From assembly GCF_006151805.1 (NCBI RefSeq), contig NZ_VDDA01000016.1, positions 1 to 56,324 on the forward strand: a DNA stretch of 56,324 bases. The letters are read 5' to 3'. Under the pieces are notes generated by a model. It worked only from the letters and a program-made list of their open reading frames with translations, did no database searches and was not told where the DNA came from. This DNA is from Methylobacterium terricola (GTDB taxonomy: Bacteria; Pseudomonadota; Alphaproteobacteria; Rhizobiales; Beijerinckiaceae). Below are positions 8,103 to 16,155 of the stretch, in pieces. Positions within the stretch are counted from its first letter, which is position 1. Every line of letters begins with the position of its first letter. Both the position numbers and the translations under genes were made by a program.

Positions 8103-8864
8103 ATGGCCCGCAATCCCAAGACGACCGGCGAGCACGATGGCGCCGGCGATCCGCCGGGTGCCACCCGCCTGCCGCCGCGGGAGGCGATCGTCGAGGCGCT
8201 GATGCGGCTCGCTGCCGAGCAGCCCTGGAACGACATCGAGATCGGCGACATCGCCCGCGAGGCCGGGGTGAGCCTGGCCGAGTTCCGCGATTCCTACCCG
8301 TCGAAGGGCGCGGTGCTCGGCGGCTTCGCCCGCATGATCGACAAGCAGGTCCTGGACGGCGCCAGCGACGACCTCGACGACGAGCCGACCCGCGAGCGGC
8401 TGTTCGACGTGCTGATGCGCCGCCTCGACGCGATGGACCCCTACAAGCCGGCCCTGCGCCGCATCGCCGTCGCGCTGCGCGGCGATCCGCTGTCGCTCGC
8501 CGCCCTCAATCAGGTGGCGCTCAACTCGCAGCGCTTCATGCTGGCCTCGGCCGGCATCAGCACCGAGGGGCCGCTCGGCCGGGTCAAGCTCCAGGGCGTG
8601 GTCATCGCCTTCGCCCGCACCATGGAGGTGTGGCTGGACGACGACGACCCGTCGCTCGCCCGCACCATGGCGGCCCTCGACCGCGAGATCCGCAACGGCG
8701 AGCGCTTCATGGAGCGGGCCGACGACGTGCGCCGGCTGACCGCGCCGTTCCGGGCGCTGGCCCAGTCGCTGACCGAGCGCGGCCGGCGCCGGCGCCGGCG
8801 CGACGACACGCGCAACGAGGATGACGGCAATCCTCTTGGGGGCGACCCGGCGGCGGCGATCTGA
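8103..8864 (+). CDS. TetR-like transcriptional regulator
   Basis: This is a 253-residue protein. The N-terminal helix-turn-helix (about residues 22-68: REAIVEALMRLAAEQPWNDIEIGDIAREAGVSLAEFRDSYPSKGAVLGGF, broken here into family blocks) is typical of TetR regulators. The rest is all-helical, with no enzymatic motif, and ends in an arginine-rich run (RGRRRRRRDD). ATG 8103 follows 'gtgccctc', a weak ribosome-binding site; an in-frame ATG at 8052 is possible but adds non-conserved residues. The downstream divergence from known ligand domains means the effector cannot be guessed. Confidence 0.82.
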   Translation: MARNPKTTGEHDGAGDPPGATRLPPREAIVEALMRLAAEQPWNDIEIGDIAREAGVSLAEFRDSYPSKGAVLGGFARMIDKQVLDGASDDLDDEPTRERLFDVLMRRLDAMDPYKPALRRIAVALRGDPLSLAALNQVALNSQRFMLASAGISTEGPLGRVKLQGVVIAFARTMEVWLDDDDPSLARTMAALDREIRNGERFMERADDVRRLTAPFRALAQSLTERGRRRRRRDDTRNEDDGNPLGGDPAAAI

Positions 8865-8986
8865 CGCCGCGTCTCGTCCCCGGGTTTCGAGCGATTCCAG
8901 GGTGACCGTGCGTCGCGCGCGGTCTAGCCTGCGCGGGAAATCGCCGCACGCACCGTGACGGCGCCCCCGCTTGAGGACGATCCCGG

Positions 8987-9565
8987 ATGCTCGACCTGTC
9001 CACCCGCGCCCCGGCGACGATCGCCCGCGTCGAGCAGCCGCGCTACAATGCCGTCGCGCAGGCACTGCACTGGATCACCGCCGTCTTCGTGCTGGCAGTG
9101 CTGCCGCTCGCCTGGGTCGCGGTCAGCCTGCCGGCGAGCCCAGCCAAGGGCTTCTATTTCCAGCTGCACAAGTCGGTCGGCATCACGATCTTCGCCATCG
9201 TCGCCCTGCGCATCCTGTGGCGGGCCTGGCATCCGGCCCCGCCCGAGGTCTACGTGCCGCGGGGTCTCGCCCTGCTCGGCCGCATCAACCACTGGCTGCT
9301 CTACCTGGTCTTCCTGCTGATGCCGGTCAGCGGCTTCGTGATGTCGGCCGCCGCCGGCAACACCACGCAATACTTCTTCCTGTTCCCGATCCCGCCCTTC
9401 ATGGAGAAGAACAAGGCGGTTCAGGATCTCGCCGACCAGATCCACCTCGCCGGCCAGTACGCGGTCTACGCCCTGGTGGCGCTGCACGTGCTCGCCACCG
9501 CCTGGCACCTGATCGCGCGCCGCGACGCCGTCCTCGACCGGATGCTGCCGCGCCAGGATGTCTGA
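8987..9565 (+). CDS. Cytochrome b561 family membrane protein
   Basis: This is a 192-residue inner-membrane di-haem electron carrier of the prokaryotic b561 (CybB-like) family. Four transmembrane segments lie at about residues 28-48, 60-78, 102-120 and 150-168. Haem-ligand histidines are visible in ALHWITA (TM1), LHKSVGI (TM2), INHWLLY (TM3) and ALHVLATAWHL (TM4). It probably transfers electrons between quinol and periplasmic or superoxide acceptors, as proposed for E. coli CybB. The stop is followed after a single base by a triple-hairpin repeat that may terminate transcription. Confidence 0.9.
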   Translation: MLDLSTRAPATIARVEQPRYNAVAQALHWITAVFVLAVLPLAWVAVSLPASPAKGFYFQLHKSVGITIFAIVALRILWRAWHPAPPEVYVPRGLALLGRINHWLLYLVFLLMPVSGFVMSAAAGNTTQYFFLFPIPPFMEKNKAVQDLADQIHLAGQYAVYALVALHVLATAWHLIARRDAVLDRMLPRQDV

Positions 9566-9566
9566 T

Positions 9567-9684
9567 GCCGCCGCGCCGTCGAACGGATCCGTTCGACGGC
9601 GCTGGCTAAGCCCGGACGGGCGCCGGCGTTGATGCGCCGGACGCCTCGGCATCGCCGTGCCGATGCCAAGGCGCGAGGGTATGA
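9567..9684. repeat. Triple-hairpin repeat element, copy 1
   Basis: Three consecutive inverted repeats are seen. The first is a perfect 26-bp palindrome centred on GGATCC (GCCGTCGAACG.../...CGTTCGACGGC). The second is a GGCGCCGGCG/TGCGCCGGACGCC hairpin, and the third a GGCATCG/CGATGCC hairpin. A near-identical element lies at 52648-52764. Both begin one base after a stop codon. The symmetry and placement suggest a terminator or REP/BIME-type mobile palindrome. Confidence 0.85.
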
Positions 9685-9709
9685 GACGCGGATCTGTGAG
9701 GGCGAGGCC

Positions 9710-10054
9710 GTGCGCGACCATCTCTACCTGCTGGCGCCGGATTTCACCGATCCGGCCTATCCGGACCGGCGCTTCTACTGCTGGCACTGCGCCCTGATGG
9801 AAGGGGTGCTCGCGGGTTTTCCCGCCCTGGCCGCGCGGCTCGACGTGAGCCGCCTGCCGTGGCCGCGCCCGCGGCAGGCGCTGGTCGCGCGCGTCGGCGC
9901 AGCGAACCAGTCGCTGCCGCTCCTGGTGCTGGCCCCCGACGCGCCGGACGACCTCGCCACCGGCCGCCACGGCGAGGTGCGCTTCATCGACGACAAGGAC
10001 GCGATCCTGCGGGCCCTGCACCGGCGCCACGGGTTTCCCGAGGCGCATCCCTGA
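9710..10054 (+). CDS. DUF3088 family protein
   Basis: This is a 114-residue cytosolic protein matching DUF3088, a small family of unknown function. Recognisable blocks are DHLYLLAPDFTDPAYPDRRFYCWHCALMEGVL, here in short pieces, then the RLPWPRPRQALVARVG block, NQSLPLLVL and the ending FIDDKDAILRALHRRHGFP. The WHCA segment and the FIDD motif give a thioredoxin-like-fold impression, but this is inference. The start is GTG 9710, because the family begins at the DHLYLL strand. The longer open frame runs back into the repeat element. Confidence 0.8.
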   Translation: MRDHLYLLAPDFTDPAYPDRRFYCWHCALMEGVLAGFPALAARLDVSRLPWPRPRQALVARVGAANQSLPLLVLAPDAPDDLATGRHGEVRFIDDKDAILRALHRRHGFPEAHP

Positions 10055-10094
10055 AGCCGCAGCGGGGTGGGACGACAGGCGGGGAATCGGACGC

Positions 10095-10622
10095 GTGGGA
10101 TTCGCCATTTCCCTCCGGAGCGACCATCCGAGCGCCGGGACCGTGCGGGCCCTCTGGCGCGACGCCGCGCCGTTCGAGGAGCGGCCCTCGATGGCCCGCC
10201 TCGGCTACCCGCCCCACATCACCCTGGCGATCTACGACGACGGGGTGCGGGAGGACGAAGCGCGGGACGCACTCGACCACGCCTGCCGGGACTTGCCCGC
10301 GTTGCGGCTGACCTTCGACGCCATCCGCACGTTCGAGGGGCCTCCGCTCGTGCTCTGGGCAGCGCCGCGACCGGATCCGATGCTCTACGCCGCCCACGCG
10401 GCGATCCATGCCGTCATCGACCCCGCTGGCTGCCGGCCGCATTACCGGCCAGGAGCCTGGATACCCCATTGCTCCCTCGCCACGCAGGTGCGGCATGAGT
10501 GCCGCGACGACGCCCTGGCTTTCGCTCACGCGCCCCGGGCGGCGTTCGAGGTGATCTTCGATGCGCTGGACTGCATCGCCTTCCCGTCCCTGATGCCGCT
10601 CGCCCTGCGCAGGCTGCCGTGA
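10095..10622 (+). CDS. 2H phosphoesterase (2'-5' RNA ligase family)
   Basis: This is a 175-residue protein with the two HxTx-type motifs that define the 2H superfamily: PPHITLAIYD (about residue 38) and IPHCSLA (about residue 119), where Ser replaces Thr. These pairs of histidines hydrolyse or transfer 2',3'-cyclic or 2'-5' phosphodiester bonds in RNA or nucleotides. The start is GTG 10095 (MGFAISLRS). It lies 40 bp after the DUF3088 gene on the same strand. The substrate cannot be deduced. Confidence 0.82.
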   Translation: MGFAISLRSDHPSAGTVRALWRDAAPFEERPSMARLGYPPHITLAIYDDGVREDEARDALDHACRDLPALRLTFDAIRTFEGPPLVLWAAPRPDPMLYAAHAAIHAVIDPAGCRPHYRPGAWIPHCSLATQVRHECRDDALAFAHAPRAAFEVIFDALDCIAFPSLMPLALRRLP

Positions 10623-10670
10623 GCGTCCCGGGCGGATCGTCGCTGTAGCCAGTCGGGAGAATCGCGACCG

Positions 10671-11417
10671 ATGGCCGACGATCTCGAACGCTCCCTCGCC
10701 GTCATCAGGCGCTTCGTCGCGACGTACCATCCAGCGGCCGATACGGCCTTGCTCGCCGGCTCCCGTGCCCGCGGCGAAGGTGTCGCCCATTCCGACTACG
10801 ACATCGTCCTCCTGTATCGCGCCCTGCCGGACGGGGCGTGGCGGGAGACGGTGCGTTTCGAGGGCGGCATCATCGAGGTCTTCTCGCACGACCTGGCGAC
10901 CCTGGCCTATTTCTGTCGCGAGGTGGATCGTCCCTCCGGCAAGCCGGTCCTGCCCAACCTGGTCGCCGAGGGCGTACCCATCTCCTCCGACCCCTCCGCC
11001 CTGCTCGACGCGGCGCGCCGGATCGCCGGCGAGACCCTGCGGCTCGGGCCGACCCCGCTCGATGCCGAGGCTTTGCGCCTCGCGCGCTACACGCTCACCG
11101 ATCTAGCGGCGGCCCTGCCGGATCGCCGCGGCGGAGGCGTCCGCCTCGCGGTCGGGGCTACGCTCTACATCGCCCTGGCGGATTTTGCGCTACGGGCGGC
11201 CGGGCATTGGAGCGCATCGGGCAAGGCGGTGCCGCGGGCGCTGGCGGCGCTGGACCCAGCTCTCGCGCGGCGGTTCGAGACCGCGTTCGGCCACTTCTTC
11301 TCGACCGGCGAGACGGAGGCCGTGCGGGCGCTGGTCCACGCCGTGCTGGCGCCGCATGGCGGCCCGCTGCGTGACGGGTTCCGTCGTACGGCGCCCGCGA
11401 CGTGGCGCCTGCCGTGA
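10671..11417 (+). CDS. Nucleotidyltransferase-domain protein
   Basis: This is a 248-residue protein of the DNA polymerase beta-like nucleotidyltransferase superfamily. The active-site motif is GSRARGEGVAHSDYD (about 29-43), which fits GS-x10-D-x-D; the third acidic residue is probably in GGIIEVFSHD. The C-terminal half is helical (LALADFALRAAGHW-like), as in KNTase/HEPN-type substrate-binding domains. It could modify a small molecule such as an aminoglycoside, or act as a fused MNT-HEPN-like protein. The sequence does not decide this. It follows the 2H gene by 48 bp and may be cotranscribed. Confidence 0.78.
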   Translation: MADDLERSLAVIRRFVATYHPAADTALLAGSRARGEGVAHSDYDIVLLYRALPDGAWRETVRFEGGIIEVFSHDLATLAYFCREVDRPSGKPVLPNLVAEGVPISSDPSALLDAARRIAGETLRLGPTPLDAEALRLARYTLTDLAAALPDRRGGGVRLAVGATLYIALADFALRAAGHWSASGKAVPRALAALDPALARRFETAFGHFFSTGETEAVRALVHAVLAPHGGPLRDGFRRTAPATWRLP

Positions 11418-11579
11418 AATCTTATCACGCGCCATTGGAACGATCGCGCCCAATCGTCGCTTCTCCCGCCACCGGGAGTTCCAGGCGAACCCGGGCCGTT
11501 GACGCGGCCCGTAAAGCCGGCATGTAACGGTTACTCACCTGACTGATATTCCTCGATCTGGCGCAGGGGAACCGGACGC

Positions 11580-13070
11580 GTGACCGATCGTCGTCAAGAC
11601 AGCCGCATCCTCGCCGAGCTGGCCCAGACCAATGCCAGCCCGGACCCGTTCGCCTCGGCCGTGCGGGCGACGCGGATGCCGATGCTGATCACCGATCCGC
11701 ACCAGGCCGACAACCCGATCGTCTTCGTCAACGACGCCTTCTCGAAGCTCACCGGCTACGCCCGCAACGAGATCCTCGGCCATAATTGCCGCTTCCTGCA
11801 AGGGCCCGAGACGGACCAGGCCGACGTCGCCAAGATCCGCGACGCGATCGAGCGCCGGGTCTCGATCGAGATCGATCTCCTGAACCACAAGAAGAACGGC
11901 GAGGTGTTCTGGAACCGCCTGCTCGTCTCGCCAGTCTTCGATGGCGAGGGGCAGCTCAGCTATTTCTTCGCCTCGCAGTTCGACGTCACCCTCGAACGCG
12001 ACCGGCTGGTGCGCCTGCAGCGCGACCGCGACGCCCTCGAGCGCGAGATCGAGCGGCGCTCCGCCGCCCTGCGCCGCAGCGAGGAGCGCCTGCATTTCAT
12101 CCTGAAGGCCGCCCGCCTCGGCTCCTGGACCCTCGACCTCGACGGCATGCGGCTGGTCGCCTCCGACAGCTGCAAGCGCACGCTCGGCCGCGAGCCGGGC
12201 GACCCGTTCTCCTTCGACGATCTCGTCGCCGCCGTCCTGCCGGAGGACCGCGACCGGATGCAGGCGGCGATCCGCGCCTCGATCGAGGACAGGAGCGACT
12301 ACGACATCGAGTACCGCATCCGCACCCCCACGGGCGAGGTGCGCTGGCTGCAGATCCGCGGCCAGCCGTTCTACGACGCCGACGGCGCGCCCCTGAGCAT
12401 GGCCGGCGTCACCCTCGACGTCACCGAGCGCAAGCGCGGCGAGGAGCACCGGATGCTGCTCGCCGAGGAGCTGAACCACCGGGTGAAGAACTCCCTGGCG
12501 ACCGTCCAGTCGATCGCCAACCAGACGCTGGCCCACGCGACCTCGCTGCCCGAGGCGCAGAAGGCCTTCAATGCGCGCCTGCAATCCTTGTCGGCCGCCC
12601 ACGACGTGCTCACCCGCGAGAGCTGGGAGGGTGCGACCCTGGCGGAGATCGTCGAGGAGGCCCTGCGCCCGTTCCGCACCGGCACCGGCCTGCGGTTCAA
12701 GACCGGGGGACCGCCGGTCCGCCTTCCGCCGCGGCTGGCGCTCGCCTTCGTGATGGCCTTGCACGAGCTGGCGACGAACGCGGTCAAGTACGGGGCGCTC
12801 TCGAACGCGCAGGGCCGGGTGATCCTCAACTGGGACATCGTCGACGGGTCGAGCCCGGGCCGCCTGTGGCTGCGCTGGGAGGAGATCGGCGGTCCGCCGG
12901 TCGTGGCGCCGGACCGCCGCGGCTTCGGCTCGCGGATGATCGAGCGGGTGCTCGCTGCCGAGCTCGGCGGCGCCGCGGAGATCGAGTACCGGACGCGCGG
13001 CGTGGTGGCGACGGTGGAGGCACCGCTGCCGGAGGTGGCGGGAAGCCAGAGCTCCTCCCCGATGGCGTGA
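11580..13070 (+). CDS. Blue-light LOV-PAS-HWE histidine kinase
   Basis: This is a 496-residue soluble kinase. Residues about 25-140 form a LOV domain with the flavin-binding signature GHNCRFLQG, including the photoactive Cys70 and the LLNHKKNGEVFWN strand. A coiled linker (140-170) leads to a second PAS (172-285, ending VTLDVTERK). The kinase core has the phospho-acceptor His300 (EELNHRVKN), the N-box HELATNAVKYGAL (395-407) and WE in LRWEEIGG. Together these define the HWE subfamily of LOV histidine kinases found in Brucella and relatives. The start is GTG 11580 after CAGGGGAA. No response regulator is adjacent. Light-driven regulation is inferred from the family. Confidence 0.93.
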   Translation: MTDRRQDSRILAELAQTNASPDPFASAVRATRMPMLITDPHQADNPIVFVNDAFSKLTGYARNEILGHNCRFLQGPETDQADVAKIRDAIERRVSIEIDLLNHKKNGEVFWNRLLVSPVFDGEGQLSYFFASQFDVTLERDRLVRLQRDRDALEREIERRSAALRRSEERLHFILKAARLGSWTLDLDGMRLVASDSCKRTLGREPGDPFSFDDLVAAVLPEDRDRMQAAIRASIEDRSDYDIEYRIRTPTGEVRWLQIRGQPFYDADGAPLSMAGVTLDVTERKRGEEHRMLLAEELNHRVKNSLATVQSIANQTLAHATSLPEAQKAFNARLQSLSAAHDVLTRESWEGATLAEIVEEALRPFRTGTGLRFKTGGPPVRLPPRLALAFVMALHELATNAVKYGALSNAQGRVILNWDIVDGSSPGRLWLRWEEIGGPPVVAPDRRGFGSRMIERVLAAELGGAAEIEYRTRGVVATVEAPLPEVAGSQSSSPMA

Positions 13071-13127
13071 GCCGCGCCCACGCCCCCCGCTCCCGGTCTT
13101 GGAGCGCGCGCCCTGGCGGCGCCGGCT

Positions 13128-13620
13128 CATGCCGGCGATCTCGCGGCGTTGAAGAGCAAGAGTTGCAGGACGCTTTCGGGGAGACCGTCATCGCGGCGTC
13201 CGGATCGCTGCCGAACGGCCCGCTTCCTCGGACGACGGTCTCGACGCCGCGATCGCCGCACGGGGTGCCGTGACGCTGCGCATCGTCCGCCGCGGACGAC
13301 AGATCGGCGGCGCCGTCGTAACGATCGATCCGGACACCCGTCGCCACCGGCTCGGCCTGTTCTCCGTCTCGCCCGGGGAGCACGGTCGCGGACCGGGACA
13401 CGCAGCGTGGCTCGCGGTCGGGCGGATGGACCCGGAGACGCTCGACGGGAGGACGCACCCGCCGTATTCCGAGACGCGCAACATCCATGTCCCCGTCGAC
13501 AAGAGCGGCCCCAGGATCGTCGCGTTTCTCGGCGCGCGGCATCCGGACCCGCACGGGCCCGGCCCGGACGGTCTACCCGGTGGCGGCGACGGGTTCCGGT
13601 TCGAGAGAATCATGCGGGAC
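13128..13620 (+). pseudogene. Decayed GNAT N-acetyltransferase
   Basis: Fragments of one GNAT protein lie in order but in three different frames. First comes DLAALKSKS (from 13128), then LQDAFGETVIAASGSLPN, then LDAAIAARGAVTLRIV continuing to a VSPGEHGRGPGHAAWLAV acetyl-CoA-binding loop. The C-terminal block (YSETRNIHVPVDKSG, ARHPDPHG, FRFERIM) ends near 13620. At least two frameshifts separate the pieces and the native stop after FRFERIMR is missing, so the frame reads on into the opposing LysR gene. Several normally conserved aromatic residues (Y/F-rich NIHFYVNKCGF in relatives) are changed. The relatives are recalled from memory. Confidence 0.7.
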
Positions 13621-14508
13621 GGCGGAATTCGGGCCCCCTTCCCCCTTCAACCACCGCACCACCGGCGCCAGCCGCCCGTCCCCGCCCTCCGGCACGATCA
13701 GCCGCAGCGGCGGCCCCGTCACCACCCTCTCGCCGAACGGCGCGACGAGGCGTCCCTCGGCGAGGAGCTTTCCCACCAGGGCGCTGTGGCCGATCAGGAC
13801 CCCGCTGCCGGCGATCGCGGCGTCGAGGGCGATGCCGTAGAGCGAGAACGTCGCCTCCCGGGCCGGGCGCAGAGCCCCGGGGCCGTGGGCGTGAAGCCAG
13901 CGCGGCCAGTCCTCGCGCCAGACCGAATCGTGCAGCAGCGTCGCCCCGCCCAGGTCAGCCGGCCGGCGCAGCCGTGCCGCCAGGACGGGCGCGCAGACCG
14001 GAAACAGATCGTCCCGGGCGAGCACCACGGCGGTGCAGCCGGCGGGCGCCGCCGCGCCGAAATACAGCCCGAGATCGACGAGCTCGCGGGCATAGTCCGG
14101 CTGCTCGTCGCGGGTGAGGATCGCCAGATCGAGATCGAAGGCGGCCTGGAGCCCGGGAAGCCGGGGCGCGAGCCAGAGCTGGGCGATGCAGGGCAGGGCT
14201 GCCAGCGTCAGCTCCCGCGGCCGGCCGACCGCGCGCATCGTCCGCACCGCCCCGTTGAGCGCATCGAAGGCCGCGCTGAGGGCGGGCAGGACCGCCCTCC
14301 CCTCCGGGGTCAGCACGAGGCCATTCGGCAGGCGGTGGAAGAGCGGCCGGCCGAGCCAAGCCTCCAACCCCTTCACCTGGGTCCCGATCGCCGCCGGGGT
14401 GACGTTCAGCTCCCGCGCCGCCGCGACGTAGCCGCCATGGCGCGCCGCCGCCTCGAACGCGCGGAGAGCCGTGAGGGAGGGAGGCGAGGGCCGGCCGGCC
14501 GGTTCCAT
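13573..14508 (-). CDS. LysR-family regulator (GcvA-like)
   Basis: This is a 311-residue regulator. The N-terminal winged HTH (about 8-66) contains LTALRAFEAAARHGGYVAAARELNVTPAAIGTQVKGLE, quoted here as family blocks. The substrate-binding domain starts near ELTLAALPCIAQLWLAPRL. The start is ATG 14508; a second in-frame start at 14535 is possible. It diverges from the SHMT gene across about 136 bp, a typical LysR-target arrangement. That spacer holds a CCTG-ACCCC-CAGG inverted repeat near 14550. The last 15 or so residues (after WLKGEGG) are the antisense of the decayed GNAT gene, so the natural stop was probably lost in a deletion. Confidence 0.88.
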   Translation of the reverse strand: MEPAGRPSPPSLTALRAFEAAARHGGYVAAARELNVTPAAIGTQVKGLEAWLGRPLFHRLPNGLVLTPEGRAVLPALSAAFDALNGAVRTMRAVGRPRELTLAALPCIAQLWLAPRLPGLQAAFDLDLAILTRDEQPDYARELVDLGLYFGAAAPAGCTAVVLARDDLFPVCAPVLAARLRRPADLGGATLLHDSVWREDWPRWLHAHGPGALRPAREATFSLYGIALDAAIAGSGVLIGHSALVGKLLAEGRLVAPFGERVVTGPPLRLIVPEGGDGRLAPVVRWLKGEGGPNSAVPHDSLEPEPVAATG

Positions 14509-14644
14509 CGCGAGACCTCGCGTGACGAAGGCCAAGAAAATCTTAGCCTGACCCCCAGGTTATCCCGTTTGCGGACCGCTGGGGCAAGCCTGAGAATTCC
14601 GGCCGTGCCAGACCCCCTCCTGCCAGACGCGACGGGCCTTTGAG

Positions 14645-15910
14645 ATGCGCCTCCTCCACGACGGTTACTTCGACCAGGGCCTCGACGCCGATCCCGAGCT
14701 CGCCGCCTCGATCCGCGGCGAACTCGCCCGCCAGCAGGACGGGATCGAGCTGATCGCCTCGGAGAACATCGTCTCGCGGCTGGTGCTGGAGGCGCAGGGC
14801 TCGGTCCTCACCAACAAGACCGTCGAGGGGCTGCCTTACGCCCGCTATTACGGCGGCGCCGAGCATGCCGACGCCATCGAGGCGCTGGCGGTGACCCGGG
14901 CGACGCGGCTGTTCGGCTGCCGCTTCGCCAACGTGCAGCCGCATTCGGGCTCGAACGCCAATGCGGGCGTGTTCCTCGGGCTCCTGAAGCTCGGCGACAC
15001 GATCCTGTCGATGGGCGTCGAGGCCGGCGGCCATATCAGCCACGGCCATCCGGCGACCCTGACCGGGCGCGACTACCGGATCGTCCGTTACGGCGTCGCG
15101 CGGGACAGCGAGCGGGTCGAGCTCGACGCGGTCGCGCAGGCAGCCCGCGAGCACCGCCCCCGGATGATCGTCGCCGGCGGCTCGGCCTATGCCCGCGCCC
15201 TCGATTTCGCAGGGCTGCGGGCCATCGCCGACGAGGTCGGGGCGCTGCTGATGGTCGACATGGCGCATGTCGCCGGCCTCGTCGCCACCGGGCTCTACCC
15301 GCACCCGTTCCCGCATGCCCACGTGGTCACCACGACCACCTACAAGTCCCTGCGCGGCGCCCGCGGCGGGCTGGTTTTGTGGAACGACCCCGCTCTGTCG
15401 GACCGGATCCAGTACGGCATCTTCCCGGGCGTGCAGGGCTCGGTGATGATGCACGCGGTCGCCGCCAAGGCCGCCTGCTTCGGCGAGGCGCTGCGGCCGG
15501 AATTCGCGGCCTACAACCGGGCGGTGCTCGACAATGCCCGGGCGCTCGCCGGGAGCGTCGCCGAGGCCGGGATGCGCCTCGTCGCCGGCGGCACCGATTG
15601 CGGGCTGATGCTGGTCGATCTCTCGCCACAGGGCGTCACGGGAGACGTGGCGGCCAAGGCCCTGGAGGCGGCGGGGCTCGCGGTCAACAAGAACCAGATC
15701 CCCTTCGACGCCCGCCCGCCCGAGGCGCCCTCGGGCCTGCGCCTGTCCTCGAATGCCGGCACGGCCCGGGGCTTCGGGGTCGAGGAGTTTCGGCAGATCG
15801 GTCACTGGATCGGCCGGGTGGTCGCGGCGCCGCACGATCAGGCCGGGCTGGCGGGGGTGCGCGAGGAGGTGCTGGCGCTGTGCCGGCGGTTCCCGATCTA
15901 TGGCGGGTGA
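14645..15910 (+). CDS. Serine hydroxymethyltransferase-family PLP enzyme (divergent paralogue)
   Basis: This is a 421-residue fold-type I PLP enzyme. SHMT hallmarks are ELIASENIVSR (35-45), QPHSGSNANAGVFLGLL (98-114), VDMAHVAGLVA (204-214) and the PLP lysine Lys234 in TTTTYKSLRG. It ends with LSSNAGTARGFGVEEF. Several family positions differ from housekeeping GlyA. EGLPYARYYGGAEHAD replaces the usual EGYPG-RYYGG-x-x-x-D block, and GGHISHGH replaces GGHLTHG. Such paralogues include alpha-methylserine or other hydroxymethyl or aldol transferases. The divergent LysR gene suggests inducible expression. Whether a canonical glyA exists elsewhere cannot be seen. Confidence 0.85.
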   Translation: MRLLHDGYFDQGLDADPELAASIRGELARQQDGIELIASENIVSRLVLEAQGSVLTNKTVEGLPYARYYGGAEHADAIEALAVTRATRLFGCRFANVQPHSGSNANAGVFLGLLKLGDTILSMGVEAGGHISHGHPATLTGRDYRIVRYGVARDSERVELDAVAQAAREHRPRMIVAGGSAYARALDFAGLRAIADEVGALLMVDMAHVAGLVATGLYPHPFPHAHVVTTTTYKSLRGARGGLVLWNDPALSDRIQYGIFPGVQGSVMMHAVAAKAACFGEALRPEFAAYNRAVLDNARALAGSVAEAGMRLVAGGTDCGLMLVDLSPQGVTGDVAAKALEAAGLAVNKNQIPFDARPPEAPSGLRLSSNAGTARGFGVEEFRQIGHWIGRVVAAPHDQAGLAGVREEVLALCRRFPIYGG

Positions 15911-15930
15911 GGCGTGGAGCGTGGGGCTTG

Positions 15931-16110
15931 GGTTTCCCCCTCCCCCCTCTGCGCGGGGCGGGAGAGGGGCAGCGCCACGCTGATCCAGATGGCGCCTGTC
16001 ATGACGCGCGCGACTTCTCCGGAAGCGGCGTCCCCTCTCCCGCCCCGCGCACGAGTGCTTTCGCACCCGCCGCGGGGCACCCTCCCCCCGCAGAGGGGGG
16101 AGGGTTCTTG
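15931..16110. repeat. Long C-rich/G-rich hairpin element, copy A
   Basis: The element is bounded by outer arms CCCCCTCCCCCCTCTGCG (from about 15935) and CGCAGAGGGGGGAGGG (to about 16104). It contains inner arms GGGGCGGGAGAGGGG/CCCCTCTCCCGCCCC around a core with ATGACGCGCGCGA. Copy B at 24306-24485 shares the core (TGATC-N5-TGGCGCC-N3-TCATGACGCGCGCG). It lies between the convergent SHMT and pxpC genes, where it could terminate both. Confidence 0.8.
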
Positions 16111-16155
16111 CGTCGGTGGCCGTCATTCCCACGACGTCCTGTTCCGCCGGCGCCC

